The notes: generated by a model from the letters alone, not told the origin. A stretch of 64,000 bases of DNA from Ulva prolifera (GCA_023078555.1 CM041204.1:1336923-1400922), one strand, 5' to 3'. Shown: positions 21,222 to 33,607, counted from the stretch's first letter. Made by a program: numbers and translations.

Positions 21222-21904
21222 CCAACAGGTCCAAGCAGCCAGGCATGGCCATGACTGCAGCCAAAAGCGCAAAACAAGCTTGCTCCTGACACCAGCTGGG
21301 ATCTCAGCTTCCAGGATTAGCTGCAGCATGTAGATTACACACTGCCCTTGCAGTAACTGCAATACTTGGTGTACAGCAGACAAGCTGCACTTGTTGGAAT
21401 GATGTAAAGTGAAATCTGAATTTACTGAGCTGATGAGGAGAAGGGTTGAAATGCTGCAGCGCTGGGGCTGCATGCCATGTCTGCAATTTCATGATGAAGC
21501 TCTGGCTCAAATTCTCAGTGTGCTATAATCATCACCATATTATCTCCTTCAACACATATCGACATGGATGTTGTCCCGGAACGGCCCCCGGCCGGCGAAT
21601 TAGGTGGTCCTGGAATTGTAGGCGGGCTTACATCAGATTGTTCCGGTTTTATCATTCCTCCGCAAACATGCTGGCTATGAATACGTGCTCTCGGAGAGTT
21701 TGCATGCAAAATCGCCGAGACCACATGTTCATTGCGATCGCCATGAACGACCGATGACGCCCGTGCGTGGTCGTGCGCCAACCAAAACCGATGTTGCATT
21801 CATTCTACACGTATGCGTAGCAGCTCACGGGTTCTGGACTGCCCACGCTCAAGGCCAGTGGCCCGCGCATCGACATCGTTAATCTTCGTGTTTACACATG
21901 CACA
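21222..21904. other. Non-coding stretch
   Basis: No gene recognised; short chance frames only. Confidence 0.3.
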
Positions 21905-21962
21905 GAGGGAACGGGAGCAGACAAACACCAAAACCGAATCTCATCCCAATCAACGTCAACCT
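21905..21962 (-). repeat. Short 3'-end copy of LINE family 1
   Basis: It shares CAAAACCGAATCTCATC and GGGAGCAGACAAACACC with the LINE tail at 6995-7065. Coding sequence is absent. Confidence 0.6.
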
Positions 21963-22387
21963 TCGTTCGTGCTCTGAGAGCAAGCGCTGACGTTGAGCGC
22001 GGCCACACTAGGAAGCGTCAGCTTGCTAGCGGCTTCGACTAGCTTGGGAGAAGGAATATCCCATATGAAAGCACGGCTCATCCTCGCATGCATGAGTACG
22101 ATCTCTGCATGCGTGACTCGGAGCACAGGTGAGCAGCGGTGCGAACGCGTACGTTCGTGCACGGCCGCCACGCGCAGTTGCGCTCATTTGCAGTGCAGTT
22201 TTATGAAATGCCGAGTTTGTTTTACAAGGTGACAGTGGAGTTCCCAGTAGCGGAGTTCCCAGTAGCACCGCCAGGGCGCAACGCCAAAGCTCGCCAACGC
22301 CATGTGCAGCAATGAGTCACGGACCGTGCACGTGACAACACTGCCAGATGCCCACCCCAAGTCGACGTCGCCCGGCACAGCATGTCC
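21963..22387. other. Non-coding stretch
   Basis: Contains a small direct repeat of GGAGTTCCCAGTAG near 22239-22266. No gene recognised. Confidence 0.3.
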
Positions 22388-22445
22388 GACACGCACGAAT
22401 CACGATGACTCTCTCGCCGCTCACTGGCCATCCGGCCCGAGCAGC
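22388..22445 (+). repeat. 3' end fragment of LINE family 2
   Basis: It contains CTCTCGCCGCTCACTGGCC, matching the LINE end at 20673-20740 in inverted orientation; only the outer hairpin is kept. Confidence 0.5.
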
Positions 22446-23326
22446 GGCCCGCCCATAGCATTCTCGCTCTCCCTCTGTTTCAACAATTGCAAATTGCTGG
22501 CCTTAAGCTTTGGATGCAGGCGCAGCTTGCAGGAGCTATAGCTAATTAGGCAATTTTGCCGGCTGACGCGCGCCGGCTCACATGCCGCCGTCTACTGTGC
22601 GTGCCCAGACACCCAGCTGCAGGCACAGCCCGGGCGCACTGCCACGTGTTTTTCGGCGTACGCGTCGGCATGCGCAGGCGTCGGCCCAGGCGTGCGGGCG
22701 GATCACGGCACGGCTCTGGTGATGGGCCGCACTGCCGCAGCCTTGGATGTGCACAGGGGTGCATATGGGCAGCAGAGGGGAGGGGGATGGGGTCTGAAGG
22801 ATTGGGGGGGCCCCCTGCTTCCTGTGGGGTGGACCGGCGGCGGCCGGGCTGACGGCTTGAGCCACCATGGCCGCACGGGCGGCGGCATCGTTTTGTGTGA
22901 GGGCCCGGAGCTGCGTGTCTTTGGGGGGTGTGTGGGTTTTTATGGGTGGGGTCCGAGAGTGTGGGTGTGGCCACACCATGGGGCTGAGTGGGTGTGGGGC
23001 TGAGTGGGTGAGGGGCTGAGTGGAACCTACATTCCCCCCCCCCCCCCCCCCCCAAAAACCCACTAGCCCCAAACTCATTTAATTCTGGGCCCGAACGAAC
23101 ACAGAAGGAACCAGCCACCCGCGGCGCCGCGATATCGCATCGATGGCCCACCCATCAACAGGCCTGGGGCCCCCCCAGCCCCAACAATTTGGGTCATCAC
23201 CCGCGGCTGCGCCGTCACGGCCAGCTCGCTGAAGACGCGCACCGGCCGCAGGCGAATGTTTTCCAGGCCGAAGCGCCCCAGACCCAGCTGGCAGCGATGT
23301 ATGTGTGATGGTTTGTGTTGCGTGCT
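22446..23326. other. Low-complexity stretch with a 20-base C run
   Basis: It includes short GGGGCTGAGTGG repeats near 22980-23022 and an unbroken run of C at 23034-23053. The long Pro-rich frame on the - strand here looks like a composition artefact. Confidence 0.4.
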
Positions 23327-23613
23327 GGTGGTTGCGTGGATGTGTGTTACAAGGACAAAGGCAGCAAGTCGGGCAGCACCGCGAAAGGAGCAAGCAGACG
23401 AAGCAAACACCAAGACACCCACGAACATCTCACCCATCACCGGCGCAGCAAGCGACACAGACCCGCAGACCGCCAAGCACACACCCACACACCAGCACAC
23501 ACACGCACAGACCCACACACCCACAAACCCAAACCCACACACGCGCACGCACAAACCCCACGGCCGACACACAACATCACAACCACCAGCACCACGGTGG
23601 TTGCGTGGATGTG
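23327..23613 (+). repeat. SINE-like element with perfect 18-bp target-site duplication
   Basis: The element, 23345-23595 (251 bp), starts TGTTACAAGGACAAAG and ends CCACCAGCACCAC. It is flanked directly by identical 18-mers GGTGGTTGCGTGGATGTG (23327-23344 and 23596-23613). Long direct duplications are the mark of target-primed reverse transcription, so this is a retroposon. No clear tRNA-type A/B box or poly-A tail is visible; the tail is CA/ACC-rich. It is the best copy for defining the family. Confidence 0.85.
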
Positions 23614-23696
23614 TGTGTGCCCTGCGGTGCTATCTGCGTCCTTGGACGTATGGGGGGAGGTGGTTGCATGTGGGGGTGCTGCGAGATGGGAGAGTG

Positions 23697-24240
23697 TGTT
23701 ATACAAGGACAAAGCCGGAGGGGCAGGTAGCACCGCCAGGACAACGAGGAAGCATACAAACAATGCAAAGCACACGCGCCATCAGATCAACAGGCATCTC
23801 GAATTTGCCCAAACTCAGGGCCAAGGCGCAACAAACACCCGCACACGGCACCCCGCCACAGCCCGACAGGGACCCACTGAACACTCGCCCTCACACCCCC
23901 ACACCACACCTACCCCAACGCCCGCATCCCCGCTCAACCCCCCACCACACGCACCCCCCACGCCCGCACGCAACATGACCCCACCGCCCACGCAGCAACG
24001 GCCGCCCAAGCTGGCAGCCCGGCCGGCGCCGGCCCCATGCGCAGGCCGGCCGACGGGTTCGCCCCCTCAGGCCCACTGACCACCACGCAACTTCCCGACC
24101 GCACCCGCTCCCCGCTGCAATCCCGCACCCGAACAGATCAGCCCAGAGCGGCGGAGCAACACGGCAGCTCCGCCAGCCGCCGACCCTCTCAGGACAGAGC
24201 ACGCCCAAGGCCCAGCACCCGCGGCAGCCCCACCAAGTGA
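23697..24240 (+). repeat. SINE-like family B element, second copy
   Basis: The head TGTTATACAAGGACAAAGCC and GGGGCAGGTAGCACCGCCAG resemble 20109. The body shares CCAAGGCGCAAC and GGCCGGCGCCGGCCCCA with that copy. The 3' boundary near 24240 is approximate. Confidence 0.6.
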
Positions 24241-24619
24241 GTGCACTGCATGCAGGAAAGACACTCAAAGCCATCCTGTATCTCAAAGATAGGATCACGT
24301 ATGCAAGATGACCGCGATGTACTCTGCTCATGCATGCAATGCCTGACAGCCACTGCATGCGGGCCTCAGGGGTGCGCAGTCCCCAGTCTCAGATTGTGCA
24401 TGATCTGCCGCATTTCCGCTTCTAACATGGGCGAGGCCGTGCAAGGCGGCTGGACTGCCTGGACTGCCGCGCAGGATCAGAGGTCTCAATGTCATAGTTC
24501 CGGTAAGTCCTCTAGGCTTGTCGAAGTGCATACTGCTCCTGTATGATTTCTGAAATGCCTGCCACCTGTGCAAAGGTTAGTGCTACTGAAGCCTTTGACA
24601 GCAGATGACTGTGACCATG
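24241..24619. other. Non-coding stretch
   Basis: No gene recognised. Confidence 0.3.
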
Positions 24620-27200
24620 TCTGTGTCCACAGTGACACGCGTCGCAGTTGTTGCCAGAAGCTGTTCAGGTTGCCAGAAGCTGTTCAGGTTCACCGGACAT
24701 TGCGGTTGTATGCATCACACATCGCGAGTATGCCAGTGCCTGTGGTGGCAGAGGCCATCGATCTGCATGACCTGAAATTTGGCCTCTGGAGCATCGATAT
24801 CGTGAGTGGCTCGACCTCACGTGTGCTTTCACTAAGTCTGTTGTCACCGCCAGTGACCATCACGTGTTTCAAGCTGAACTGTGAGAGACACAAGAGCACA
24901 ATTGTGCAGCTGTACATCCTTGCACATTGCTGCAGTTGTCGATGCTAAAACAGTGGGCTGGCTCTGTTTGGGAAAATCAATGAATGTGCGTCAGTGACCT
25001 ACTGGAACTTCCACAACATGATATTGCAGGCTCTCTTGATCAGCAATTACTGAGGTCGCTGTGGTCCCAGAGTCGTTTGGTATGCCAAGCTGCGGTAGCT
25101 ATTCTGCCTGTTTAAGATGACAGTCGCTGGGTGTGACTCCAGACGACCCGCACAATGCAGAGCATAGTTTGTTGCCAGACTATTTCTTGTCTGTATGGTT
25201 GTCTTGTGTACCAGGACGACATATGGCACCGCCACAAGCAGCACTTAACTCCTACATCAGGTCAAACGTGCAAGAACGCAAGAAACACACCATCGGACTT
25301 CATCCAGCCCGAGCGTTGCACTTATCCATGCATATTCTGCGAGCCAGTACACCGGTACGTGGAGAGGGACAGGCGTGGACGCAGGAGTGCAGCGTCACTT
25401 GCTCGCTGTGGAAGAATAAATCAGAGCACCGCGCAATCAATTCAGCTCGGTGCGAGAACGCCACACAATGCTGCTCAACATATAACGTTGAGCCTCGTGC
25501 AGCAGCTGTGTTGCTCCTTGTGTTGAATTGCAGGCGTCACGTCGTCGTCGCTGCTCACTGAATGCGCACGAATTGCCCACACTCCTCTTGACCCTTGTCA
25601 CGAGCCTGCTCATTCAAAAGCGAATGGATGCAACCTTCACTTGCATCTACTTTGGTGATGCAAGTGTTCACTTTGGCAAGCGTGCCAGCTGCAGCTGGGC
25701 CCATGCACATATTCCGGTGCACTGCGCACGATGAACTCGAACGCCTCTCCATCTCTTCTTCATCCTTTACGATTTTGATGTTGTCCTCACATAATGGTGC
25801 ATGTGTTGCCACTCAACTGCATATGCTCTAGCGCATAGATGTCGTATGCACCCATCGCGATTCGTCCGCCGATGCGTCGAATCGTGTCCTCTCGCCCCGC
25901 TGAATGCTACGGTTCATCAGTTATATCCCTGACATATCATCGTGCCGCTTTCAAATGAACCAGCAAGTGTGTTGATCATTGGTCATGTACAGAGCGCCTC
26001 AAGTGTTTCAAGTCGCGTTGATGCCGTTGCTGTCAAAAGGAATCATCCAAGTGACCGCGTTCTTACAGCTTCAACAACAAAAAATTTCATGACTTCAATC
26101 CCTGAAAAGCGTATGATTGTACGTTGAACCGGCACATACTGGCAAAGTTCGTATCCATAACAAGGACAATGCGCTGGCAGGTCCAGGTGCGACTGAAAGT
26201 TCTCCCAAAGCGTGACTCAAAGCACTGATATGTAATCACATTCATGCCGATCGTTGAATGGACTGCACGACGAAGTGTCGCCCACCAGCCCCGCCCAAAG
26301 ACAATCTGTGGTGCCCTGAAGGCTTCAGTCATTTCCCACGAAACAACGCAAGTAGTGATCGTCAAATATTCTGTGTGGGAAAGAATCTTTGCGTTTGCAG
26401 CCACCCTTAAGGTTTTTCCGCCGCCATGCACAGGCAGTTTACTGGTGTCTGATCGTTTGTTGCACCAATATGTGCAGATGGCTACTTCTGTGGCTGCCAT
26501 GCTGCTTCCGCGTTGGGTAGACTCTCGATAATGCTCTAAAATGTACGGCTATTGACGGTCAGTTTGGGTGTGGCAACATGGCCAACATCGCTTTACTGTC
26601 TGTCTCTTCACCTCTTACACACAGGCAATGTCCTCTGTATGGCCCAACACCACAAGAGCATGCTTTCAAAATGTTCACTCAGAAATCACGCATAGACGCT
26701 GAGAAGGAAGACTGTAGACAGGGACAGCCCGAGTATCAAATTCCTTCAGGCAGGCAAACTGTATGCCCAATGATAGACCATGCAAACCTCGAGCATAGTT
26801 TCAACCAACTTGGAATTTCCAGTCAATTTTCAACAGGAAGGAATCAGTACCGAGACAGCAATGATTTCGAGCAGCCTAGACTTGATGCAAAGTATGTGCT
26901 GCCTGTTGTGTGGCCCACACTTTCTATGTATCTCTACTTGCAGAAGGCTTCACCAGAACTGACAGCGCCAGCAACACGCGACTCAGCCCATTGTCCGACG
27001 ATGAAATTAACAGCGTGATTTTTTGGGACATATCACACATGTCTTGCAAACACCGTGTCCCTGTGAGCAGCTCTCCTAGACACACAACATAACATGCAGC
27101 ATAGCCATGATGAATTAAATTTACAAAATCTTTCCCCGTCACCCTGGGCAACAATCTACGTCTCCCACCACCACGCCTCCTGCAACACTCATCGCCACGA
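24620..27200 (-). repeat. Segmental duplication, arm 2: degraded unknown coding-like sequence
   Basis: Partner of 15030-17340, lying just downstream of the kinase stop. The - strand again gives broken peptides (VTLWENFQSHLDLPAH, VVEAVRTRSLG, NAEAAWQPQK) but no long frame. The family is not recognised. A direct repeat GTTGCCAGAAGCTGTTCAG near 24653-24688 lies at its left end. Confidence 0.6.
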
Positions 27201-27256
27201 CGCTGAACTATGTCACTATACTGTGCTAAGTTATGTGAACTAAGCCACTCACCGCC

Positions 27257-29651
27257 TCACAGTCCGCCGAGGTGTATCAATACCTTAGTGCTGCCATTGC
27301 GCTTGCAGCCCTTCCGCTTCACCTTTGCAGCCTTTGCAGCCTTTGCAGCCTTGCCCGACAGCCGAGCATCGCTGCTGTCAAACCACAACGCGTCAGCCCG
27401 CTTGTATGCCTTCAGCCCACCTTCCGCATCATCGTCAGGGAGTGCTTCTGCAGGGTGGGTGCCGGCGATGCGCGATGGTGACCACGCAGGCGAGGAGCAC
27501 GTGGACGACCAGGCCTGGAGGCTGCACGTCTTGAGGCTGAGGTTGCCGCCAGAGTCCAGTTGGGCGATGCCGCCAGAAGCTGCGGATGCGGCCCCTTCCT
27601 GCACCGGCGGAGGATGGTGTGAGGCGCATCTCGACATTCAGCATGGAGACATACAGCAGGGCGAGGTGGGTGTGCATGGGAATGCAGTCGCAGTCGCAGG
27701 TACGCATCATGTGACATGATTCACTGGGAGCACGCACCACGGCAATAGCCTTCACGTTGACACCTGGGATCTCGTTCTCCACTGAGCCACGTGTGTTGCC
27801 TTCCACGATTGTGCTGGCCGCATCGCCGGCGTCGCCGGCCGGCGCAAACTGCTCCTCTGCATGTGTCGCCTTGCACTCACCAATCGCAGCCGAGACAGCC
27901 GGCATTTCAAGATTGCCTGTGCCCTCATCGGTGTTGCATGTGCCGGATGACTCGACAGGAACTGCCACCTCTTCGGCGGTAGGCATCATGGCAGCAGCAG
28001 CCACAACCCCCTCAAGTGTAGGTGTCATGCTGGCCTCTGGGTGGCTCGGGGTCTTCTGACGCGGGCCCGAGGTGTCCGCGGTGCCGTCCTTCTCGGAGCT
28101 GGGTGTTTGCACAGCGTCGGTGGCTTGTCGTGGCTTCTCAGCTACCACAAGCTGAGCGCTCACGGAGGCACGCGCCTTGATGTCATCAGCGGCATGAGTG
28201 CTTAAAGCGTCTGAAGAGGGCAGGTCCTCTGTTGTAGCATTACTGGCTGTAGCAACATCCCCCACAGGAGCAACAGGCTCCGTGCAGGTGCGCGGCACGT
28301 CTTCGGGGGAGCCGTCGCTCTCTGCAGCTGCAGCCCTGTCAGCGCACAATGCCTCCTCAGCAGAAAGCACAGTCAGCTCTTCGGCCACTGGAGCCCGCTT
28401 TGTTGAGAGCGCCTCTTCAGCATTGTGAGCCTTCTCGGCAGCAGGATGAGGATCACCTTCAGCATCTGCTGGCACCTCGGCGGGCACCACAGCACCCCCA
28501 GCAGCGGCTTCCTCCACAGGAGCAGAATATACCTCCTCTGCGCAGCCGACTGGCAGCTCTGCGGTCTTCATGCCATTGTCGTCAGTGGCCGTCACCTCCG
28601 CAAACTCAACCTGCTCAGAAGCTGCAGCTGCTGGCGGCTCCACCACAACTGCAGCAATCACTGTCGTGGCGCCCTCTGCAGCGGCTGACTCTTCGCAGGG
28701 ATCTGGAGCCTCTTCTGACGTCGCATCTGCCTCAGCAGCAGCCGTCTTCTCTGAAGTGGCCGCCTCCAACCCGAGAGCGACCGGTTCCCGCAGCTCCTCC
28801 AGCGACGCCCGCAGCCGCGGGTCACACTGCAGCCCCCTCTCGAGCACTTCTACGAACCGCGGCGCCAGCGCGCCCGCCTTCACACAGGCCCGCAGCGCCA
28901 GCAGCTCGCGGCGGAACAAACTGCCGCTCGCGGCCGCGGCACGCATGTCGCTCTCGTCGCGGTTGCCGCCAAAGCCACATGGCAGCTCAGCGCGTACCGC
29001 GGGAATCGTTGCCACGAGGTCGGCAAGCACGACGGAGATGGACCACACATCGAGCTGGGAGGAGACGCGGACGCCGCCGGCGGGGAACGCGAGGAGCTCT
29101 GGGGCGTTGTAGCGGGGCGTGCCGAAGGTCATCATGGACTCCGTCCCGATTGTCCGTGCTTCCCCGAGGTCGATGAGGAACGGGTGGGCGTTCTCCGTGT
29201 CGTCCACGGCAAACATGACGTTTGCGGGTTTGATGTCGGCGTGGCAGGAGTGGGTGATGCGGGCGATGTCGAGGGCGCCGTCGATCAGGCCGGCGGTGAT
29301 GCGCCACCTCAGCGCGTCTGTGAGGCTGGCGGGCTCGGCGATCACGGCGTCGAGGGAGCGGCCCATGAGGGGGAGCACGATGGACACGGGGTCGGGGTGC
29401 GGGACCTTTTTGGACTTGGGGCCGAGGCCGATGGCGAGTGCAGTGGCAACGTGTGGCGAGCCGCCGCCGGCAGCGAGGCCCTCATGCACCTTGGCCTCGA
29501 TTTTGATGTGGCGGAGGCCGGAGGAGGTGAGGGTGGACTTGATGGCGACGCCCTCGAGCTGGAGGGGCTTGGTGCTGGCGGGGGCGGGCTTGCCCTTGGA
29601 CTTGGCCTTCTTGCCGGCCACGGCGGCGGCGCGAACGTTCCCGCGGCAAAC
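27257..29651 (-). CDS. Protein kinase 1, catalytic domain with long acidic Ala-rich tail (5' exon not found)
   Basis: The main exon (29651-27738) follows a CACATGCAG acceptor. It carries the beta-3 lysine (EGVAIKSTL), the catalytic loop CHADIKPANVMF (HAD in place of HRD), the metal-binding loop LIDLGEART (DLG in place of DFG), the activation-segment end GTPRYNAPELL and DVWSISVVLADL. About 300 residues of Ala/Glu/Thr-rich, probably disordered tail follow. A phase-0 intron (27737-27599, donor GTGCGT, acceptor GGTGCAG) joins a last exon (27598-27257) ending in a Lys-rich stretch (KAAKAAKAAKVKRKG). The frame is open upstream to 29804, but no glycine-rich loop is seen there, so a 5' exon is probably missing from the model. 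Lys, Asp, Asn and the second Asp are all present, so activity is likely; HAD/DLG variants are known in active kinases. A truncated copy lies at 17350-18690. Confidence 0.85.
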
Positions 29652-32476
29652 CTGCATGTGGACACCGTGGATGTTGGATGAGGGTGGCACATGCCGGTGG
29701 TGAGGGTGTACTCCCATATATACAATGACCCAGACTTTTCTGAGTTGACTACATGCCGGTGGTGAAACGTTGGGTATGTGCTCTAAGCTTGTTTGGTGAA
29801 TCATGAGGTATCGTCATGTGAAAAGGACGGCTTGTTGCGAGGGCAGAAGCGGACGCGGTATGATGACTGTGCTGTGCTGACATGGCAGCTCGGACGTCAG
29901 CTTTGCATGACACGTGGCAGAGGCTCGTGAGTGATGTTCTAGTACACAGTCGGCAGGCAAGCCTGATGCCACAGCACGAACGATCTTTCACGATGGGAAA
30001 ATCAATATCCAGCTCAAGAGCAGCGACAAACCCCAAGTTTTGTCTGACGCAAAGAGTGGCACAGACATCGTATAACGTTGTAGAAAGCTCAGCAAGCACA
30101 TAAACGTCGAGAGTGCATGCGCACGCTTGAGTGCACGTACGTAAGCCGCAGGGACGCAACGAATGGCAGCCCGACTGTTCCGCATACTCGAGCTCGACAA
30201 ATCTACGGCAGGAAGCGTATGTTACTGTCATGACATGTCAGGTGGCATACCTGGGCACAAGCTCCCATGCCCACAACCTGGGTTTTTCCGAAGACCTTGA
30301 GCTCAGCCCGTGGCAGGGGGCAAGCAATCTTGTCTGACGCTGAAAGCTTCATCATTGTTTTCTAGGTTGTGTAGAGGATGAGAAGCAGAGGTAGCAGCTG
30401 AGAAGCCCTGTCGTGGAATTCTAGGGTGGCGTTCGAGGCGTCTACTGCTGTTACGATCTTGAGCGGATATCAGTATGGGGAAAGGGAGTTTGTTTGTAGC
30501 AGTTGTGCACATGTTATAACACGAATACTGAGTTGAGCAGTAAGTGGGACAGCTATCATGCTGGAGATGGCACGCACCACCAAGCCTTGCCATGCTAGCA
30601 GGCTTCGAGAAGCATCGTGCGGACCATTGATGGCCTCATGTGCCTTTAAGATTCGCGCGCGACTGCGTCAAAGGATGTTGGCGGATGCATACGCAAGCCT
30701 CGCACACGCGGGCTTTCGGGGGTCACGCATGCATATGCGGATCTTGGTCGTAGTCAGACTTCGTGCCGCATCGCGCAATCGCCGGTCGTGATCCGCCGCC
30801 GCTTTACGTCCGCGTTGGCCGCCTCCGCTCTCTTCATGAAGCCACGCAATGTAGTGGGTACCGCTCATGTTCGGGGAGTTGTTGCAACACACATGTCATA
30901 CAAACAGGTCGCATGAGAGCATGCAAGTCTAGCTATCTGCCATCATGTTAGTTTGCTGCATTGCGGTCGTGGTCAAGCTGTCGCTTGCTAGCTGCAGGCA
31001 CAGCGGCAGTCCCCGAGGTCCTGCACGCCACGTCTGAGAAGAAGAGCGTATGAACCTCCGCTTCCGCTAAGGATCTAGTATCTGTTTGCCTTGCGAGGGC
31101 CTTTGCGTCGCTTGTGCTGCACATGTATGCTTTCGAAGCATCGCAATTGCGCTCACAGCTTCTATACTACTCGAGGCCAGGTGGTATGCACTGTTTTCAA
31201 AGTTTCAATTATTTCATATCAACCTCCCCGTGCTGTGCTGTTGTGTGCAAAATCACGCTCTTTGTGCCCGCTGAAGCACTGCGTCGACGTAGCATCTATG
31301 CCGACGACTTTGTGCGTGCAAAAATACACAGGAAAAATACTTCCTAGCATGCTGATGTCCAGCGGCATTGTTTCTGCGTTTTTGCATGTCCAATCAGTGT
31401 GTCAAGGGATCAGGCAGCGGGGCTATTATATGGCACTGCTATGTGCCACCAAGGCCTGCTGCGTGTATAAGCCAAAAAACATACACGGACTGGCTTGCAC
31501 TCGATTTTTTTGTCAAATGAGATGCACCGGGCGCCTGAAGCCATGTCCAGCGGCCGCTGTTTGATCAAGCAGCTGCAGGTCAACGATCAAGCAGCTGCAG
31601 GTCAACGATAGCTGCCACACAAGCCAAGCCAAGCCGACTCTACATCTGTAATGACCGCGCTTTCGGTCATCGATTATGGCATGGATCCTTGCTTTCCGAA
31701 ATTTCTGATCTGTATGCATTCTCTGTTCGCCACTGGCTCCCTTCGCATCCGTCACTGCAGTGACATGCGCCGCTGAACAGCTGTAGGTGTTTGCTATGAG
31801 TGCCTCATAGCCCATGGCCCATTCACGATGCGGCTTGCAAAGCTTGAGCTCGTCACTAAGACACATTACATATGCCACTGCAACTGCATACCTCCCAGGT
31901 ACTGGCGCACTCGTGGTAGCCCACTGCTGCAGCAAAGTTGGAACTCCACAACACATGCAACCCCGAAACATCTGCCACCGCCTCGAAACAAATGCCACAG
32001 GCATGATCCACCATGCGGCGAGGCATAGTATTGCAATACTATGCAGTGTGCTGAAGCACACTTTGGGAACTACTGCGACTCGTCTCCGTGCGGCATTGCA
32101 TACACTTATTCTGAGTCTGCTGCATGTCCAAATGTCTTGAAAACCTCAGTACCAATGGCTCATACGCAGCACGAACAGCGAGCCGGCAAGAGAAACGCAA
32201 CTGGTCTAGCAGCCTTGGAAGCTCTGCTGGGACACAAACTGTCACATCCATTACTCTGACCTTGCTTGGCTCCATCGCTCCACACATGCAGGCTGCCACA
32301 AGCGGCCTGTGTATATACTATATACATGGCCAGGTGCGCATGTGCTGGGAGGCCCTAGGGCCGCGCCCAAACTGCTGCCCAGAACAAAGAAACATCGGAA
32401 ATCTCGCCTCACCAAATGGCCCATGCCTGCATGGCTTGAACTATGCAGCACAACAATCAAACGACTGCAGGATCAT
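29652..32476. other. Non-coding stretch between kinase 1 and gene C
   Basis: It presumably holds the 5' exon and promoter of kinase 1, which I could not place. A 22-bp tandem duplication (GATCAAGCAGCTGCAGGTCA core) lies at 31563-31606. No other gene recognised. Confidence 0.35.
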
Positions 32477-33373
32477 CTACAGGGGCATAAACACCATGTC
32501 CTCGTTGCCCTCGTCCCCCTCATCACCCCCATTGCCTTCGTCCCCCTCATCGCCCTCGTTCCCCTCATCACCCTCATTGCCTTCGTTCCCCTCATCACCC
32601 TCGTTCCCCTCGTCGCCTTCATTGCCATCGATGCTGTCGCCGCCTCGAGTCACTGGTGGCAACAATGGTACTGGTGACGGTAGCGGGTCGCCAATGGGGG
32701 GGGAAGGAATTCGAACGACATCACCAGCTGGTTGTTGGGGTGGCTGCGGTGGTGGTGGCAAGGGAGCGGGGGAAGGAGGCGGAGGACTCAAGGGAAGGAT
32801 CACCGGTGGAGGCAGGGGTGGCATGGCCGCAGCAGGTGGCTGTGGCTCCACCCCATCATCACCTTCGTCACCCTCGTTCCCTTCATCCCCTTCGTCGCCC
32901 TCGCGGCCCTCATCACCCTCATTCCCCTCGTCGCCTTCATTCCCATCGACAGTGTCGTCGCCTGCAGCCACTGGTGGTACCACTACTACGTAGCACCGGC
33001 ACGAGCACTGGTGCGGCCGGGGGTGGCGGAGGCAGGGGGGCTGCAGCGGGGGCGCCAGCTGCTGGCGGGGGAGGTGGCGGCGGCGGCGGCATGGGGCCAG
33101 GAGGCGGTGGCGCTGGCGGCGAGCTCAAGGGTGGCACTGCCAGCGGTGTGGGCGGTGGCGGCACTACCGGCGCAATGGGCTGCGGGGCGGCCCCTGCATC
33201 ACCCTCGTCGCCCACACTGCCGTCGTTGCTACTGTCCGGCGTGATGGGTGCACGTGTGACCAAGCCGTCCGCAGAGGTGGTGAATGTGAAGAAGCGGCCA
33301 GGGGTGGCTGCGCGGCTGCGGCGGCGGCCCCGGGCCGCCGCCTCACGGGGCGGCTGCGCCTCGTCTGGCCCAT
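32477..33373 (-). CDS. Gene C last exon: FFTFTTS motif, Pro/Ala-rich spacers and Gly-Asp-Glu triplets
   Basis: The exon enters in phase 1 after GCTGTTGCAG with GPDEAQPPREAAARG, then GRFFTFTTSADGLVTRAPIT, a short acidic stretch and a Pro/Ala-rich spacer. A second frame from about 32990 holds triplet blocks (GDDTVDGNEGDEG..., then GGDSIDGNEGDEG...) divided by a spacer, and stops at 32477 after NEDMVFMPL. The two frames meet near 32985-33005. No intron with matching phases fits well, so a one- or two-base indel (real or sequencing error) is likelier. Module order differs from gene A: the aromatic motif comes first here. Exon 1 is presumed at 34969-34753 on the same strand. Confidence 0.72.
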
Positions 33374-33607
33374 CTGCAACAGCGGGGGCCCCTGGTTCAC
33401 CGACTCTGGTGGTCATGCACCGCATGCAGGAACAGCATGCATGTTCGTGTGTTCAATCAAGAGTTGGGGAGTGAGAAGCGAGAAGAGTGAACTGGCGCCG
33501 GGCCCAGATTTGTTGAGTCTCAGATCTGAAACTAGAGTTTGAGCGATTGGTTTCCTGGCAGTCGAGGGGCAGATTGCACAAAAACTGGGCCGTTGGGTTT
33601 ATGTGTG

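Noticed and set aside
19162-21254. Several 190- to 300-codon frames on both strands
   Set aside because: They cross the borders of GC-rich direct repeats, SINE-like elements and a LINE fragment; only the LINE C-terminus (20673-21056, -) is supported.
22546-23151. Pro/His-rich - strand frames
   Set aside because: They lie over low-complexity DNA ending in a C run, with no family match and no splice structure.
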